From Gammaproteobacteria bacterium (GTDB taxonomy: Bacteria; Pseudomonadota; Gammaproteobacteria; DSM-26407), in contig JAQVKR010000010.1 in the NCBI GenBank assembly GCA_028694565.1, positions 1-16,627 of the forward strand: a stretch of 16,627 nucleotides of DNA, given 5' to 3'. Each line of letters opens with the position of its first letter. Position 1 is the first letter of the stretch. The notes beneath the pieces are model-generated. The model was given only the letters and a program-made list of their open reading frames with translations, did not search any database and had not been told where the DNA came from. The position numbers and the translations under genes are program-made. Shown here piece after piece: positions 8,620-16,292 of this stretch.

Positions 8620-10245
8620 ATGACCGACTACAGGAACTTCATCGACCGCCGCCGGGTCTCCGTGCCCACCTGGTACGACGGCAAGCGCGCCCGCGAGGTG
8701 CTCGAGGCCTACAACAGCGGCAGCGGCTCCGGGCTCGCCGCCGACCCGTTCGTGGCGCAGAGCATCGTGCCGGCCGGCACCGGCGCGGCCCGCGACTTCA
8801 GCTACATCGCGCCCGACCTGCCGGAGCTGATTCCGGGCAACTGCGTGGGCTGCATGGAGTGCGTGCAGAACTGCCCGGACTCCGCCATCTTCGGCAAGGT
8901 GGTCACCCCCGAGACCCTGGAGCAGGAACTGGCCGGGGTGAGCGACGCGGCCGAGCGCGAGCTGCTGCGCGCCCAGTACGTGCAGACCACCAAGTACTTC
9001 GACGCCTTCGAGAAGAAGCGCGCCAAGGACGCGGACGCGCCCGCCGGCGGGCTGTTCACCATCGCCATCGATCCCACCAAGTGCAAGGGCTGCGGCGAGT
9101 GCGTGCCGGTGTGCGGCGACCACGACGCCCTGAAAATGGTGAAGAAGAGCGGCGAGAACCTGCCGCGCTACTTCGACATGTGGAACTTCTACCAGCAGCT
9201 GCCCTCCACCCCGAAGGCGTACATCAACCCCAAGGTGGTGGTGGACATCATGCTCAAGGACGACGCCATCCTCTACCTGGGCGGCGGCGGCTCGTGCATG
9301 GGCTGCGGCGAGGCCTCGGTGATCCGGCAGACGCTGGCCGCCACCAGCGAGCGGGTGGGGGAGAACTTCGGCATCGTCGCCTCCACCGGCTGCAACACGG
9401 TGTTCGGCGCCACCTACCCCTACAACCCCTTCCTGGTGCCGTGGACCAACTCCCTGTTCGAGAACTCGCCCACGGTGGCCATGGGCATCCGCGCCTTCTG
9501 GGACGCCCAGGGCCACAAGGATCGCCAGCTGTGGGTGGTGGGCGGCGATGGCGCCATGCTGGACATCGGCTTCCAGGCCCTGTCGCGCATGCTCACCTCG
9601 GGGATGAACATCAAGGTGCTGATCCTCGACACCCAGGTCTACTCCAACACCGGCGGCCAGACCTCCACCGCCACCTTCATCGGCCAGGAGGCGAAGATGT
9701 CCTCCCACGGCAAGGTGGTGATGGGCAAGACCGAGCGGCGCAAGGAGATCGGGCAGATCGCCATGATGCACCCCCATGTCTACGTGGCGCAGACGGTGGG
9801 CGCCATGTCCGGGCACTTCTACAAGTCGGTGCTGGGGGCGCTGGACTTCGACGGCCCGGCGGTGGTCAACGTCTACACCACCTGCCAGCCGGAGCACGGC
9901 GTGGCCGACGACCGCTCCTACGACCAGGCCCGCATGGCGGTGGAGTCGCGCGCCTTCCCGCTGTTCATCTACGATCCCACCAAGGGCCGCACGCTGAAGC
10001 AGCGCCTGACCCTGCAGGGCAATCCGTCCATGAACCGCAACTGGGCGGAGAAAAAGGGCCGGGACGGCGTCGAGCGCACCATCACCTTCGCCGACTGGGC
10101 CCGCACCGAGGCGCGCTTCGCCAAGCACTTCGACCGCGAGGGCAACCCCTCCGAATCGCTGCTGCGCTCCCAGGAGGACCGCCTGGAGAACTGGTGGCAG
10201 CTGCAGGAGCTGGCGGGCATCAGGAACCTCGACCTCGAGGACTGA
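8620..10245 (+). CDS. 2-oxoacid:ferredoxin oxidoreductase, fused ferredoxin (delta)-beta subunit
   Basis: A 541-residue protein matching the second half of NifJ. The N-terminal part carries two [4Fe-4S] motifs: C75/C78/C81/C85 followed by Pro, and C155/C158/C161/C165 followed by Gly instead of the usual Pro. The TPP domain follows with the proximal-cluster cysteines C226, C229, C258 and C422, VGGDGAMLDIG (D310) and YSNTGGQ (N343). All three clusters and the TPP site therefore look intact. It pairs with the alpha-gamma subunit just upstream. GAGGGG at 8605-8610 precedes the ATG at 8620. A perfect hairpin 16 bases after the stop ends the two-gene unit. Compared with NifJ, the chain is split just before the linker to the ferredoxin domain. 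Confidence 0.94.
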   Translation: MTDYRNFIDRRRVSVPTWYDGKRAREVLEAYNSGSGSGLAADPFVAQSIVPAGTGAARDFSYIAPDLPELIPGNCVGCMECVQNCPDSAIFGKVVTPETLEQELAGVSDAAERELLRAQYVQTTKYFDAFEKKRAKDADAPAGGLFTIAIDPTKCKGCGECVPVCGDHDALKMVKKSGENLPRYFDMWNFYQQLPSTPKAYINPKVVVDIMLKDDAILYLGGGGSCMGCGEASVIRQTLAATSERVGENFGIVASTGCNTVFGATYPYNPFLVPWTNSLFENSPTVAMGIRAFWDAQGHKDRQLWVVGGDGAMLDIGFQALSRMLTSGMNIKVLILDTQVYSNTGGQTSTATFIGQEAKMSSHGKVVMGKTERRKEIGQIAMMHPHVYVAQTVGAMSGHFYKSVLGALDFDGPAVVNVYTTCQPEHGVADDRSYDQARMAVESRAFPLFIYDPTKGRTLKQRLTLQGNPSMNRNWAEKKGRDGVERTITFADWARTEARFAKHFDREGNPSESLLRSQEDRLENWWQLQELAGIRNLDLED

Positions 10246-10260
10246 GCGCATCCCCGGCAT

Positions 10261-10298
10261 GACGAAGACGGGCGGCCCGCGGGCCGCCCGTCTTCGTT
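10261..10298 (+). terminator. Perfect dyad terminator after the second PFOR operon
   Basis: Bases 10262-10279 pair perfectly with 10280-10297, an 18-bp dyad with a GC-rich core and AT-containing ends, extended by one G-T pair at 10261/10298. It sits 16 bases past the stop codon. Only a weak T content follows, but the position and stability make an intrinsic-type terminator likely. Confidence 0.75.
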
Positions 10299-10357
10299 GT
10301 GGACCCTCCGTTCCGGCAGGGGGGCGGAGCGGCCCGTTCTCCGGGAGGGAGGCCGCC

Positions 10358-10398
10358 TTGACCCAGATCATGTACCTCCAAGGTGGTACGTGCATGAT
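10358..10398 (+). promoter_or_regulatory. FNR/Anr/Dnr-type box with matching -10, hemerythrin promoter
   Basis: TTGACCCAGATCAT at 10358-10371 matches TTGAT-N4-ATCAA at 8 of 10 fixed positions with exact spacing. Its centre at 10364.5 predicts a class II start near 10406, and CATGAT (10393-10398) sits at the expected -10 place. An imperfect 18-bp dyad (10372-10389, GTACC...GGTAC) lies between box and -10 and may be a second operator. This predicts induction of the hemerythrin-peroxidase pair under low oxygen or NO. Confidence 0.65.
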
Positions 10399-10447
10399 TC
10401 CTCCTGAGAGGTAGCCGACAGTGCCCGGTGGGGCAGTGGGGGGGAGG

Positions 10448-10867
10448 ATGACACAGCTGACCTGGTCCGAGGCGATGCGCTTCGGCGTGGAGATCATGGA
10501 TGATGAACACGAGGCGGCAGTGGCGGAGATCAACGCCCTCGGCGGGCTCGCCGGGGGTGACGCCGCCCGGCTGCGCGCGGCGCTGGCGGCCTTCGCGGAG
10601 CATTGCCGGATCCATTTCGGCCACGAGGAGGCGCTGATGGAGGAGTGCGATTTCCCCGCCTGCTCCGTGCACGCCGCCGAGCACCAGCGGGTGCTGGAGG
10701 AGCTGGCCGGCGTCATCGAGCGGCTGGATGCCGGCGAACGGGATTTCGTGACCGACTACGTCACCCGGGCGCTGCCGGAATGGCTGCTCTCCCACCTGCG
10801 CACCATGGACATGGTGACCGCGGGTTTCATCATCCACAGCCGCGAGCGCCGGGCCGACACGTTCTGA
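10448..10867 (+). CDS. Bacteriohemerythrin
   Basis: A 139-residue single-domain protein with a non-haem di-iron site that reversibly binds O2, cytoplasmic (no signal peptide). All seven expected ligands are visible in family spacing: H21, H56, E60 (HxxxE), H75, H79 (HxxxH), H116 and D121 (HxxxxD). The family-typical opening (LTWSEAM...G) begins right after the ATG at 10448. A GTG at 10421 with GAGAGG at 10406-10411 would add nine residues and cannot be excluded, since the purine run directly before the ATG is tightly spaced. The gene follows an FNR-like promoter and lies 43 bases before a cytochrome c peroxidase gene, probably co-transcribed. The setting suggests oxygen binding or buffering near oxygen-sensitive PFORs; an O2-delivery or sensing role is also possible. 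Confidence 0.9.
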   Translation: MTQLTWSEAMRFGVEIMDDEHEAAVAEINALGGLAGGDAARLRAALAAFAEHCRIHFGHEEALMEECDFPACSVHAAEHQRVLEELAGVIERLDAGERDFVTDYVTRALPEWLLSHLRTMDMVTAGFIIHSRERRADTF

Positions 10868-10910
10868 GTCCGGCGCCGCGCGCGGACCACCAGGATCCCT
10901 GGAGGCGATC

Positions 10911-11906
10911 ATGGGAGTCAGGACTCTCGGCGCCGCGGTGGCGGTGCTGTTGGCGGCGGCGGTGGCGTCCCAGTCGCTGGCCGCCGAGGACCCCGGGCGG
11001 CTGCGGCGCAAGGCGCTGCGCTACGTCGAGCCCCTGCCGGCGGCCATGCCGGGCGCGGAGAGCGACACGCCGGCCCGCATCGAGCTGGGGCGCCGGTTGT
11101 TCCACGAGCCGCGGCTGTCCATCAACGATACCCAGTCCTGCAGCAGCTGCCACCGCCTCGACGGCGCGGCCGGCGTGGACAACCTGCCCACCTCCCCCGG
11201 CGCGCGCGGGGAGTTCGGCACCCGCAACACGCCCACCGTGCTGAATGCCGGCTGGCAGATAGCCCAGTTCTGGGACGGTCGCGCGGCGGATCTGGCCGAC
11301 CAGGCCGGCCAGCCCATTCTTAACCCCGTGGAGATGGGCATGCCGGGCGCGGCGGCGGTGGTGGCGAAGCTGCGGACGCTGGAGGGCTATCCGGAGGCTT
11401 TCGCGGCGGCCTTTCCCGGCGACCCGGACCCCTTGAGCTTCGCCAACCTGGGCGAGGCCATCGCCGCCTTCGAGCGGACCCTCGTCACCCGGGACCGCTT
11501 CGACGACTTCCTCGCGGGCGACGACCGCGCGCTGGGCGAGCCGGAGTTGCGGGGGCTGAAACTCTTCATGGGCCTGAACTGCGTTTCCTGCCACGACGGC
11601 CCGCTGGTGGGCGGCGGCCTGTTCGCCAACCTGGGCCAGTACGCGCCCTATCCGAACCAGGAGGACACCGGGCGGCTGGCGGTCACCGGGAAGGAGGAGG
11701 ACCGCCTCGCCTTCAAGGTGGCGCCGCTGCGCAACGTGGCCCTGACCGGACCCTACTTCCACGACGGCGCGGTGGCTTCGCTCGCCGGGGCGGTGAAGAT
11801 GATGGCCCGCCTGCAGCACAACCGCGAGCTGGCCGATGCCGAGGCCGCCGACATCGCCGCCTTCCTCGGCAGCCTCAGCGACAAGGGCCGCGCCGGCCCG
11901 CCCTGA
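10911..11906 (+). CDS. Di-haem cytochrome c peroxidase family protein (CcpA/MauG superfamily)
   Basis: A 331-residue periplasmic protein that probably reduces H2O2 to water with electrons from c-type cytochromes. An N-terminal signal peptide ends near ASQSLAA (about residue 25). Two haem motifs are seen: CSSCH (77-81, peroxidatic haem) and CVSCH (224-228, electron-entry haem). The catalytic-loop glutamate lies in NPVEMGM (E141), with FWDGRA before it. The C-terminal TGPYFHDG and the KMM pair (M297/M298) supply the likely methionine ligand. The loop that carries His71 in the Pseudomonas enzyme reads SPGARGEFGTRN here, with no histidine, so the resting state may differ. GGAGG (10901-10905) precedes the ATG by five bases. 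It sits 43 bases after the hemerythrin gene and probably shares its FNR-type promoter, as do related peroxidases in other proteobacteria. Confidence 0.92.
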   Translation: MGVRTLGAAVAVLLAAAVASQSLAAEDPGRLRRKALRYVEPLPAAMPGAESDTPARIELGRRLFHEPRLSINDTQSCSSCHRLDGAAGVDNLPTSPGARGEFGTRNTPTVLNAGWQIAQFWDGRAADLADQAGQPILNPVEMGMPGAAAVVAKLRTLEGYPEAFAAAFPGDPDPLSFANLGEAIAAFERTLVTRDRFDDFLAGDDRALGEPELRGLKLFMGLNCVSCHDGPLVGGGLFANLGQYAPYPNQEDTGRLAVTGKEEDRLAFKVAPLRNVALTGPYFHDGAVASLAGAVKMMARLQHNRELADAEAADIAAFLGSLSDKGRAGPP

Positions 11907-11930
11907 GGTTCGGGGTTGGTGCGGGGAGAA

Positions 11931-12133
11931 GCATTTCAACGCCAGGACGCGAAGACGCGAAGACTAGAATAGTGGCGTCCGAGCCCTTGCGCAGAGCCCG
12001 AGCCGGCTGCATTCCTCCATTGGTGAATCCGTGCAGGCATAGCTGGACGGCAATGTCTTGCCATGCCCCCTAGACGCCGTGCTTCCTGAGAATACGCTGC
12101 AAAGGCATTCTTGGCGTCTCGGCGTTGAAAAGC
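11931..12133. repeat. About 200-bp inverted-repeat element between convergent genes
   Basis: Terminal inverted repeats of 24 bases match at 20 positions: 11931-11954 against the complement of 12110-12133, with shared core TTTCAACGCC. The inner flank has tandem GACGCGAAGACGCGAAGAC. The inside has no supported gene, although an antisense frame reads through. It resembles the AACGC-AAGACGC type dispersed repeats seen in many proteobacterial genomes. It fills the gap between ccp (plus) and norD (minus), where it may also act as a bidirectional terminator. Ends and copy number cannot be judged from one window. Confidence 0.55.
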
Positions 12134-12147
12134 CGGAACGGACGGGT

Positions 12148-13986
12148 TCAGGCGGTGAGGCGCATGTAGAGCAGCGGCAGCTCGCGGGGGAGGTCCTCGG
12201 GGCGGCGGATGACGATGAATCCGGCCGGGCCGAACAGGTGGGGAAGGTAGTCGCCGGCCTCCCGGTCCACGGTCACGCAGAAGGGGAACAGGCCCGCCCG
12301 GCGCGCCTCGATGATGGCCATGCGGGTGTCCTCGATGCCGTAGCGCCCCTCGTAGTGGTCGAGGTCGTTGGGCTTGCCGTCGGTGATCAGCAGCAGGAGC
12401 TGGCGGGAGGCGGTCTGGGCCGAGAGCAGGGTGGTGGCGTGGCGGATGGCCGCGCCCATGCGGGTGTAGTAGCCCGGCTTCATCGCCGCCAGGCGGCCCC
12501 GCACCCGCGGGCTGTAGGCCTCGTCGAAGCCCTTCAGGAGCTGGAAGCGCACGTGGCTGCGGTGGCGCGATGAGAAGCCGTAGAGGGCGAAGCGATCGCC
12601 GGTGGCGGAGAGGGATTCGGCGAACAGGAACATGCTGTCGCGGATGACGTCGATGATGCGCGCCTCGTCGTTGACCGAGGCGTCGGTGGAGAGCGACAGG
12701 TCCGCCAGCAGCAGGCAGGCGAGATCCCGGGTGCCGCTGCGGAAGTCCCGGTAGAGGCCCAGCTCGGCGCTGACCCGGCCGTGGCGCTTCTCGGTCAGGA
12801 AGTGGAGGTAGGCGTCGAGATCCACCTCGCTGCCCTCGGCCTGGCCGCGGTACCAGGTGCGCGCGGGAGCGAGGGCCTCGAACTGGGTGCGCAGCTTGCG
12901 GGCGGTGCGGGCCAGTGCCGGCGGCAGGTCGCAGGGCTGGGCGTCGCGGGCCTCCATCAGCTGCAGCCGGCAGTGATCGCGCAGCAGGGTCCGCCCGCGG
13001 TAGTCCCACTCCGGCAACGGAATGCCCTCGCCCAGGGGCAGGTCGTCGTAGCCGGCCGCGGGCAGGTCCAGGTCGAAGCGCAGGCGGCTCGCCACGCTGC
13101 GGTTGTCGCGCGCGACGGTGAGCTTCTCCATGTCGTCCAGGGTCCGGGCCGCGTCGCCGCTGTCGTCCTCCTCGGTGGTGCGGTCCACCTTCACGTACTC
13201 GGCCCAGCTGAAGATGTTCTCCATGCGGATGCCGAGCAGCCCGTCGCGGCCCTCCGGCGACTCGGTCACCTCGGCGCTGCGCCGCCGGTCCACCTCCCGC
13301 TCCGGGGCCGGTTCGCGCTCGGGCTCCTCCCCGTCCCCGGTGTCGGGGAACGGGGCGGCGCCGTCCGCCAGGGGCGGGGAGGGATGCAGCCACAGCGGCA
13401 CCGGTTCGGGAAGATCGGGCGCCCGCGGCAGTTCCGCCACCGTTCCGGGCTCCCGGAGGGCGGCGCGGAGGGCCTGTTCCTGGGCGGCCGCCTCCGGCGG
13501 GAGCGTGTCCGGGCCCGGGCGCAGGGGCAGGTGGGCCGCCACCAGCCGTTGGTAGCGGGGCGCCATGCCCGGGAACCGCGCCAGCGTCCGGCGGGTGAGC
13601 TCCTGGTTGCGGGGCAGCCAGGCGCGGGGCAGCGGCGCCACGTCCTCGGCGGCGGCCAGGGCGGCGAGCCACAGGTAGAGATCCCGGTTGAGACCCCGGT
13701 CCGGGAACAGGGCGATGCGCTCCGGCAGGCGCAGGGTCTGCGCATCCCGCCACGCCAGCGCCACCCGGCGCTGGCCGTAGGCGATGCGGGCGAGCCAGCC
13801 GCGGGTCGCGCCGTAGGGGGTGTGCTCGGCCGCGGCCACCTCCAGTCCGCCGTCCCCGCCCAGCGCCCGGAACAGGATGCCCACCGTGCCCGTGACCTCC
13901 TCCAGGGAGACCGCGGCATCGGCGTGGCTGTGATCCGCGGCGCGGGTGATGAAGCGGTGCCAGAGCTTGCCGACGAGCTCTTCCAT
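12148..13986 (-). CDS. norD: NorD, VWA-domain activation protein of nitric oxide reductase
   Basis: A 612-residue cytoplasmic protein. With the AAA+ ATPase NorQ it is required to mature NorB, probably by inserting the non-haem iron FeB. The C-terminal third is a von Willebrand A domain with a complete MIDAS: D429-S431-S433 (DLSLS), T508 (YTRMG) and D536 (TDGKPND). The middle is charged and low in complexity (about residues 215-270). The ATG at 13984-13986 is chosen over upstream in-frame starts because it shares one base with the TGA of the upstream gene (TGATG) and follows GGAG. The frame is open further upstream only because it runs antisense in frame with the neighbour. It is the last gene of the visible nor cluster and is convergent with ccp. 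Confidence 0.93.
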   Translation of the reverse strand: MEELVGKLWHRFITRAADHSHADAAVSLEEVTGTVGILFRALGGDGGLEVAAAEHTPYGATRGWLARIAYGQRRVALAWRDAQTLRLPERIALFPDRGLNRDLYLWLAALAAAEDVAPLPRAWLPRNQELTRRTLARFPGMAPRYQRLVAAHLPLRPGPDTLPPEAAAQEQALRAALREPGTVAELPRAPDLPEPVPLWLHPSPPLADGAAPFPDTGDGEEPEREPAPEREVDRRRSAEVTESPEGRDGLLGIRMENIFSWAEYVKVDRTTEEDDSGDAARTLDDMEKLTVARDNRSVASRLRFDLDLPAAGYDDLPLGEGIPLPEWDYRGRTLLRDHCRLQLMEARDAQPCDLPPALARTARKLRTQFEALAPARTWYRGQAEGSEVDLDAYLHFLTEKRHGRVSAELGLYRDFRSGTRDLACLLLADLSLSTDASVNDEARIIDVIRDSMFLFAESLSATGDRFALYGFSSRHRSHVRFQLLKGFDEAYSPRVRGRLAAMKPGYYTRMGAAIRHATTLLSAQTASRQLLLLITDGKPNDLDHYEGRYGIEDTRMAIIEARRAGLFPFCVTVDREAGDYLPHLFGPAGFIVIRRPEDLPRELPLLYMRLTA

Positions 13987-14999
13987 CAGCGCTCCGGGTG
14001 CGGCCGGTCGGGGTCGATGCGCGGCGGTGCCGCCCGGCTGCTGTCCGGCCGCGGCCGGAAGCACTCGGGCGGCACCCGGGGATCGCGGCCGAAGTCGCGA
14101 TCGGAGACATCCAGCGCGCAGGCCTGGTCCACCCACTGCAGCAGGCTGCCGCTGGGCGAGGCCGCCTGCACCTGGTCGCAGGCCTCGATGCACTGGGCGC
14201 ACTGGGTGCAGGTGAACATGTGACGCTTGATGGTGCGCGGCTTCAGGCGCATCGGGCAGGCATTCTCGCAGGCCTTGTTGCAGTCGGTGCAGGCGGAGAC
14301 CCGCGAGCGGTCGAAGCCCACCACCATGGCGCGCTTGTTGCCCATCCATACCAGGCTCTGGAACAGGCCGATGGCGCAGCCGAAGCGGCAGAAGAGGTGG
14401 CGGGCGAAGAGGAATTCCACCGTCAGGACCAGGGTGGCGGCGGTGAGGAAGATGGCCTGGAAGCGGGTCAGCGAGCCAGCCAGCAGGTTGCCGTAGACTT
14501 CCGCCGGATTCCACAGGTAGGTGAGCAGGGACAGGGCCCAGAGAAAGGCGAATCCCGTTGCCGCCGGGAATACCGCCAGCCACCAGCGCCGGCGCGGGCG
14601 GAGCATCCGGCTGTCGGGCTGTCGCTCGGGCAGTGGCCGGCGCTCCCACAGGGTGGGCTTGCCGGAGGCGCGGCGCATGAGGCTGTTGATGAGCTCCACC
14701 ACCGAGAAATGGGGGCAGAGCCAGCCGCAGTAGAGGCGGCCGTAGCGCCAGGAGAGCCACACCCCCGTGCCCACCACCAGGGCGATGGGCAGGAAGCCGC
14801 GCAGGATGATGTTGATCGCCGCCTCGCCGGCGCCGATGCGCCCCTCCAGGAAGGGATCGAGCCCCAGGGTCCACTCCTGCCCGAGGAGGATGAAGTGCCC
14901 GATGCTGAGATCGAGCCGGAACAGGTCCAGCGGCGGGGCCAGGACGAACAGCGCGAAGAAGCCCGCCTGGGTCCAGGCGCGCAGAGTCTGTCTATTCAT
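13986..14999 (-). CDS. NapH/CcoG-like membrane 4Fe-4S protein within the nor cluster
   Basis: A 337-residue inner-membrane polyferredoxin. Four likely membrane segments (about 11-28, 64-84, 141-161, 181-199) are followed by a cytoplasmic iron-sulfur region. Seen: YCGWLCP (C91, C95) and CRFGC (C204, C208), the paired membrane-proximal motifs of NapH/CcoG proteins, then two [4Fe-4S] sites, C237/C240/C244/C248 and C264/C267/C270/C274. It lacks the C-terminal domain of full-length CcoG/FixG and is slightly longer than NapH; the last 40 residues are Pro/Arg-rich. Its ATG shares one base with the upstream TAA (TAATG) and its TGA shares one with the norD ATG, so the three are translationally coupled. 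By analogy with CcoG, a cupric reductase in oxidase assembly, it may feed electrons to NO reductase maturation. It could instead relay quinol electrons. Confidence 0.85.
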   Translation of the reverse strand: MNRQTLRAWTQAGFFALFVLAPPLDLFRLDLSIGHFILLGQEWTLGLDPFLEGRIGAGEAAINIILRGFLPIALVVGTGVWLSWRYGRLYCGWLCPHFSVVELINSLMRRASGKPTLWERRPLPERQPDSRMLRPRRRWWLAVFPAATGFAFLWALSLLTYLWNPAEVYGNLLAGSLTRFQAIFLTAATLVLTVEFLFARHLFCRFGCAIGLFQSLVWMGNKRAMVVGFDRSRVSACTDCNKACENACPMRLKPRTIKRHMFTCTQCAQCIEACDQVQAASPSGSLLQWVDQACALDVSDRDFGRDPRVPPECFRPRPDSSRAAPPRIDPDRPHPER

Positions 15000-15433
15000 T
15001 ATGCATGCCGGTCGTGACAGCAGGTGGCCATGCCCACCAGCGGATAGCGGTAGTTGCGGCCGGCCATCGCCCGGGCCAGCCCGATCATCCCCAGCACCAC
15101 CAGGGTGGAGTGGCAGAGGGTGAAGTAGAGGATCACCACCAGCCAGGTGTGGCCCGAGGCGTAGCCGCCGGTGATGACGATGAGCGCGTTGACCAGCACC
15201 AGCAGCAGGCCGGCCCAGACGCTGGCCGAGAGGGTCTGGCGCAGGTGGCAGGCGGCCAGCGGCGGGGCGTCGCGGTGGTGGCGCAGGTAGAGCCACAGCA
15301 GTATGCCGAAGGCCAGTCCCGGCGCCAGCAGCAGGTTGGCCAGGTAGAGGGACTCGGCGGCCACGGCCAGCCCCTGGCCGGGCGCCGGGGCATCGGCGGG
15401 CCGCTCCGGGAACTGTTCGCGCTCGTCGCCCAT
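14999..15433 (-). CDS. Small integral membrane protein between norQ and the polyferredoxin gene
   Basis: A 144-residue protein with three clear membrane segments (about 31-51, 68-90, 96-122) after a hydrophilic Pro-rich N-terminus. CHLRQTL (62-68) before the second segment and NYRYPLVG (127-134) after the third recall the layout of DUF4870/Tic20-like proteins, a weak resemblance from memory. The C-terminus holds a CCHDRH cluster (138-143) that could bind metal. GGAGGAG just upstream of the ATG at 15431-15433 fixes the start. The gene lies 15 bases after norQ and overlaps the next gene by one base. Function is unknown; the context points to assembly or activity of NO reductase together with the polyferredoxin. 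Confidence 0.85.
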   Translation of the reverse strand: MGDEREQFPERPADAPAPGQGLAVAAESLYLANLLLAPGLAFGILLWLYLRHHRDAPPLAACHLRQTLSASVWAGLLLVLVNALIVITGGYASGHTWLVVILYFTLCHSTLVVLGMIGLARAMAGRNYRYPLVGMATCCHDRHA

Positions 15434-15448
15434 TCTCTCCTCCGCGCC

Positions 15449-16264
15449 CTAGCGGCCGAAGCTCGCCAGCACCACTTCCATCAGCGCCTCCACCGCCTCG
15501 GGGTCGTCGGTGAGCGGCTCCACCAGGGCGGCCCGGCAGGCCTCCACGGGGTCGAAACCGCTGCGGATGAGGGTGGCGGTGTAGATCAGCAGGCGGGTGG
15601 AGGCGGACTCCTCCAGGTCGTGGTCCTTCAGCGCCCGCAGGGCGTTGGCCAGGTTGACCAGCGTCTGGGCCAGGTCCCGGTCGACGCCGGTCTCCCCTTC
15701 GATGACCTCCTGCTCCTGCCGGGCATCGGGATAGCCGAAGCGCAGGGCCACGAAGCGCTGCCGCGTGCTCGGCTTCATGCCCTTCATCAGGTGCTGGTAG
15801 CCGGGGTTGTAGGAGACCACCAGCATGAACCCCGGCGGCGCCTCCAGCACTTCGCCGGTGCGCTCGATGGGCAGGATGCGGCGATCGTCGGACAGGGGGT
15901 GGAGCACCACGGTGGTGTCCTTGCGCGCCTCCACCACCTCGTCCAGGTAGCAGATGGCCCCTTCGCGCACGGCGCGGGTGAGGGGGCCGTCGCTCCAGTA
16001 GGTGACGCCGTCGCCGATGAGGTGGCGGCCCACCAGGTCGGCGGCGGTGAGATCGTCGTGGCAGGCCACGGTGTAGAGCGGGCGGCCCAGGCGGGCGGCC
16101 ATGTGGCTCACGAAGCGGGTCTTGCCGCAGCCGGTCGGACCCTTGAGCAGCACCGGCAGCTGATGGCGGGCGGCGTGCTCGAACAGCGCCACCTCGTTGC
16201 CCTGGGGCAGGTAGAAGGGCAGTTCGCCCGCGGCCTCGTGCCGGGGTTCGGCGTTGGCGGTCAT
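15449..16264 (-). CDS. norQ: NorQ, MoxR-type AAA+ ATPase for nitric oxide reductase activation
   Basis: A 271-residue cytoplasmic ATPase of the CbbQ/NirQ/NorQ group, a normal length. Seen: Walker A GPTGCGKT (42-49), Walker B ICYLDEV (104-110) with the catalytic acid pair, a sensor-1 asparagine in VVSYNPGY (N153), and [11 protein letters not shown] (166-176) with arginine-finger candidates. It works as a ring with the VWA protein NorD to remodel or load metal into NorB. The ATG at 16262-16264 follows GGAGAG. Here norQ and norD are separated by two genes instead of being adjacent. The norF gene lies 28 bases upstream. CbbQ, the RuBisCO activase partner, is similar in sequence, but the norD, norF and norE neighbours settle the call. 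Confidence 0.95.
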   Translation of the reverse strand: MTANAEPRHEAAGELPFYLPQGNEVALFEHAARHQLPVLLKGPTGCGKTRFVSHMAARLGRPLYTVACHDDLTAADLVGRHLIGDGVTYWSDGPLTRAVREGAICYLDEVVEARKDTTVVLHPLSDDRRILPIERTGEVLEAPPGFMLVVSYNPGYQHLMKGMKPSTRQRFVALRFGYPDARQEQEVIEGETGVDRDLAQTLVNLANALRALKDHDLEESASTRLLIYTATLIRSGFDPVEACRAALVEPLTDDPEAVEALMEVVLASFGR

Positions 16265-16292
16265 CGTTCGCTCTCCGTCGGCTATGCGCCTG

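Noticed and set aside
11936..12147. Extension of coding sequence beyond the norD stop, or a small gene inside the repeat element
   Set aside because: norD ends cleanly at 12148; the frames through the element have no ribosome binding site or protein-like composition and coincide with the inverted repeats.
12781..14223. A 480-codon plus-strand open frame opposite norD
   Set aside because: Antisense to a gene with an intact MIDAS domain; its composition is that of a GC-driven shadow frame.
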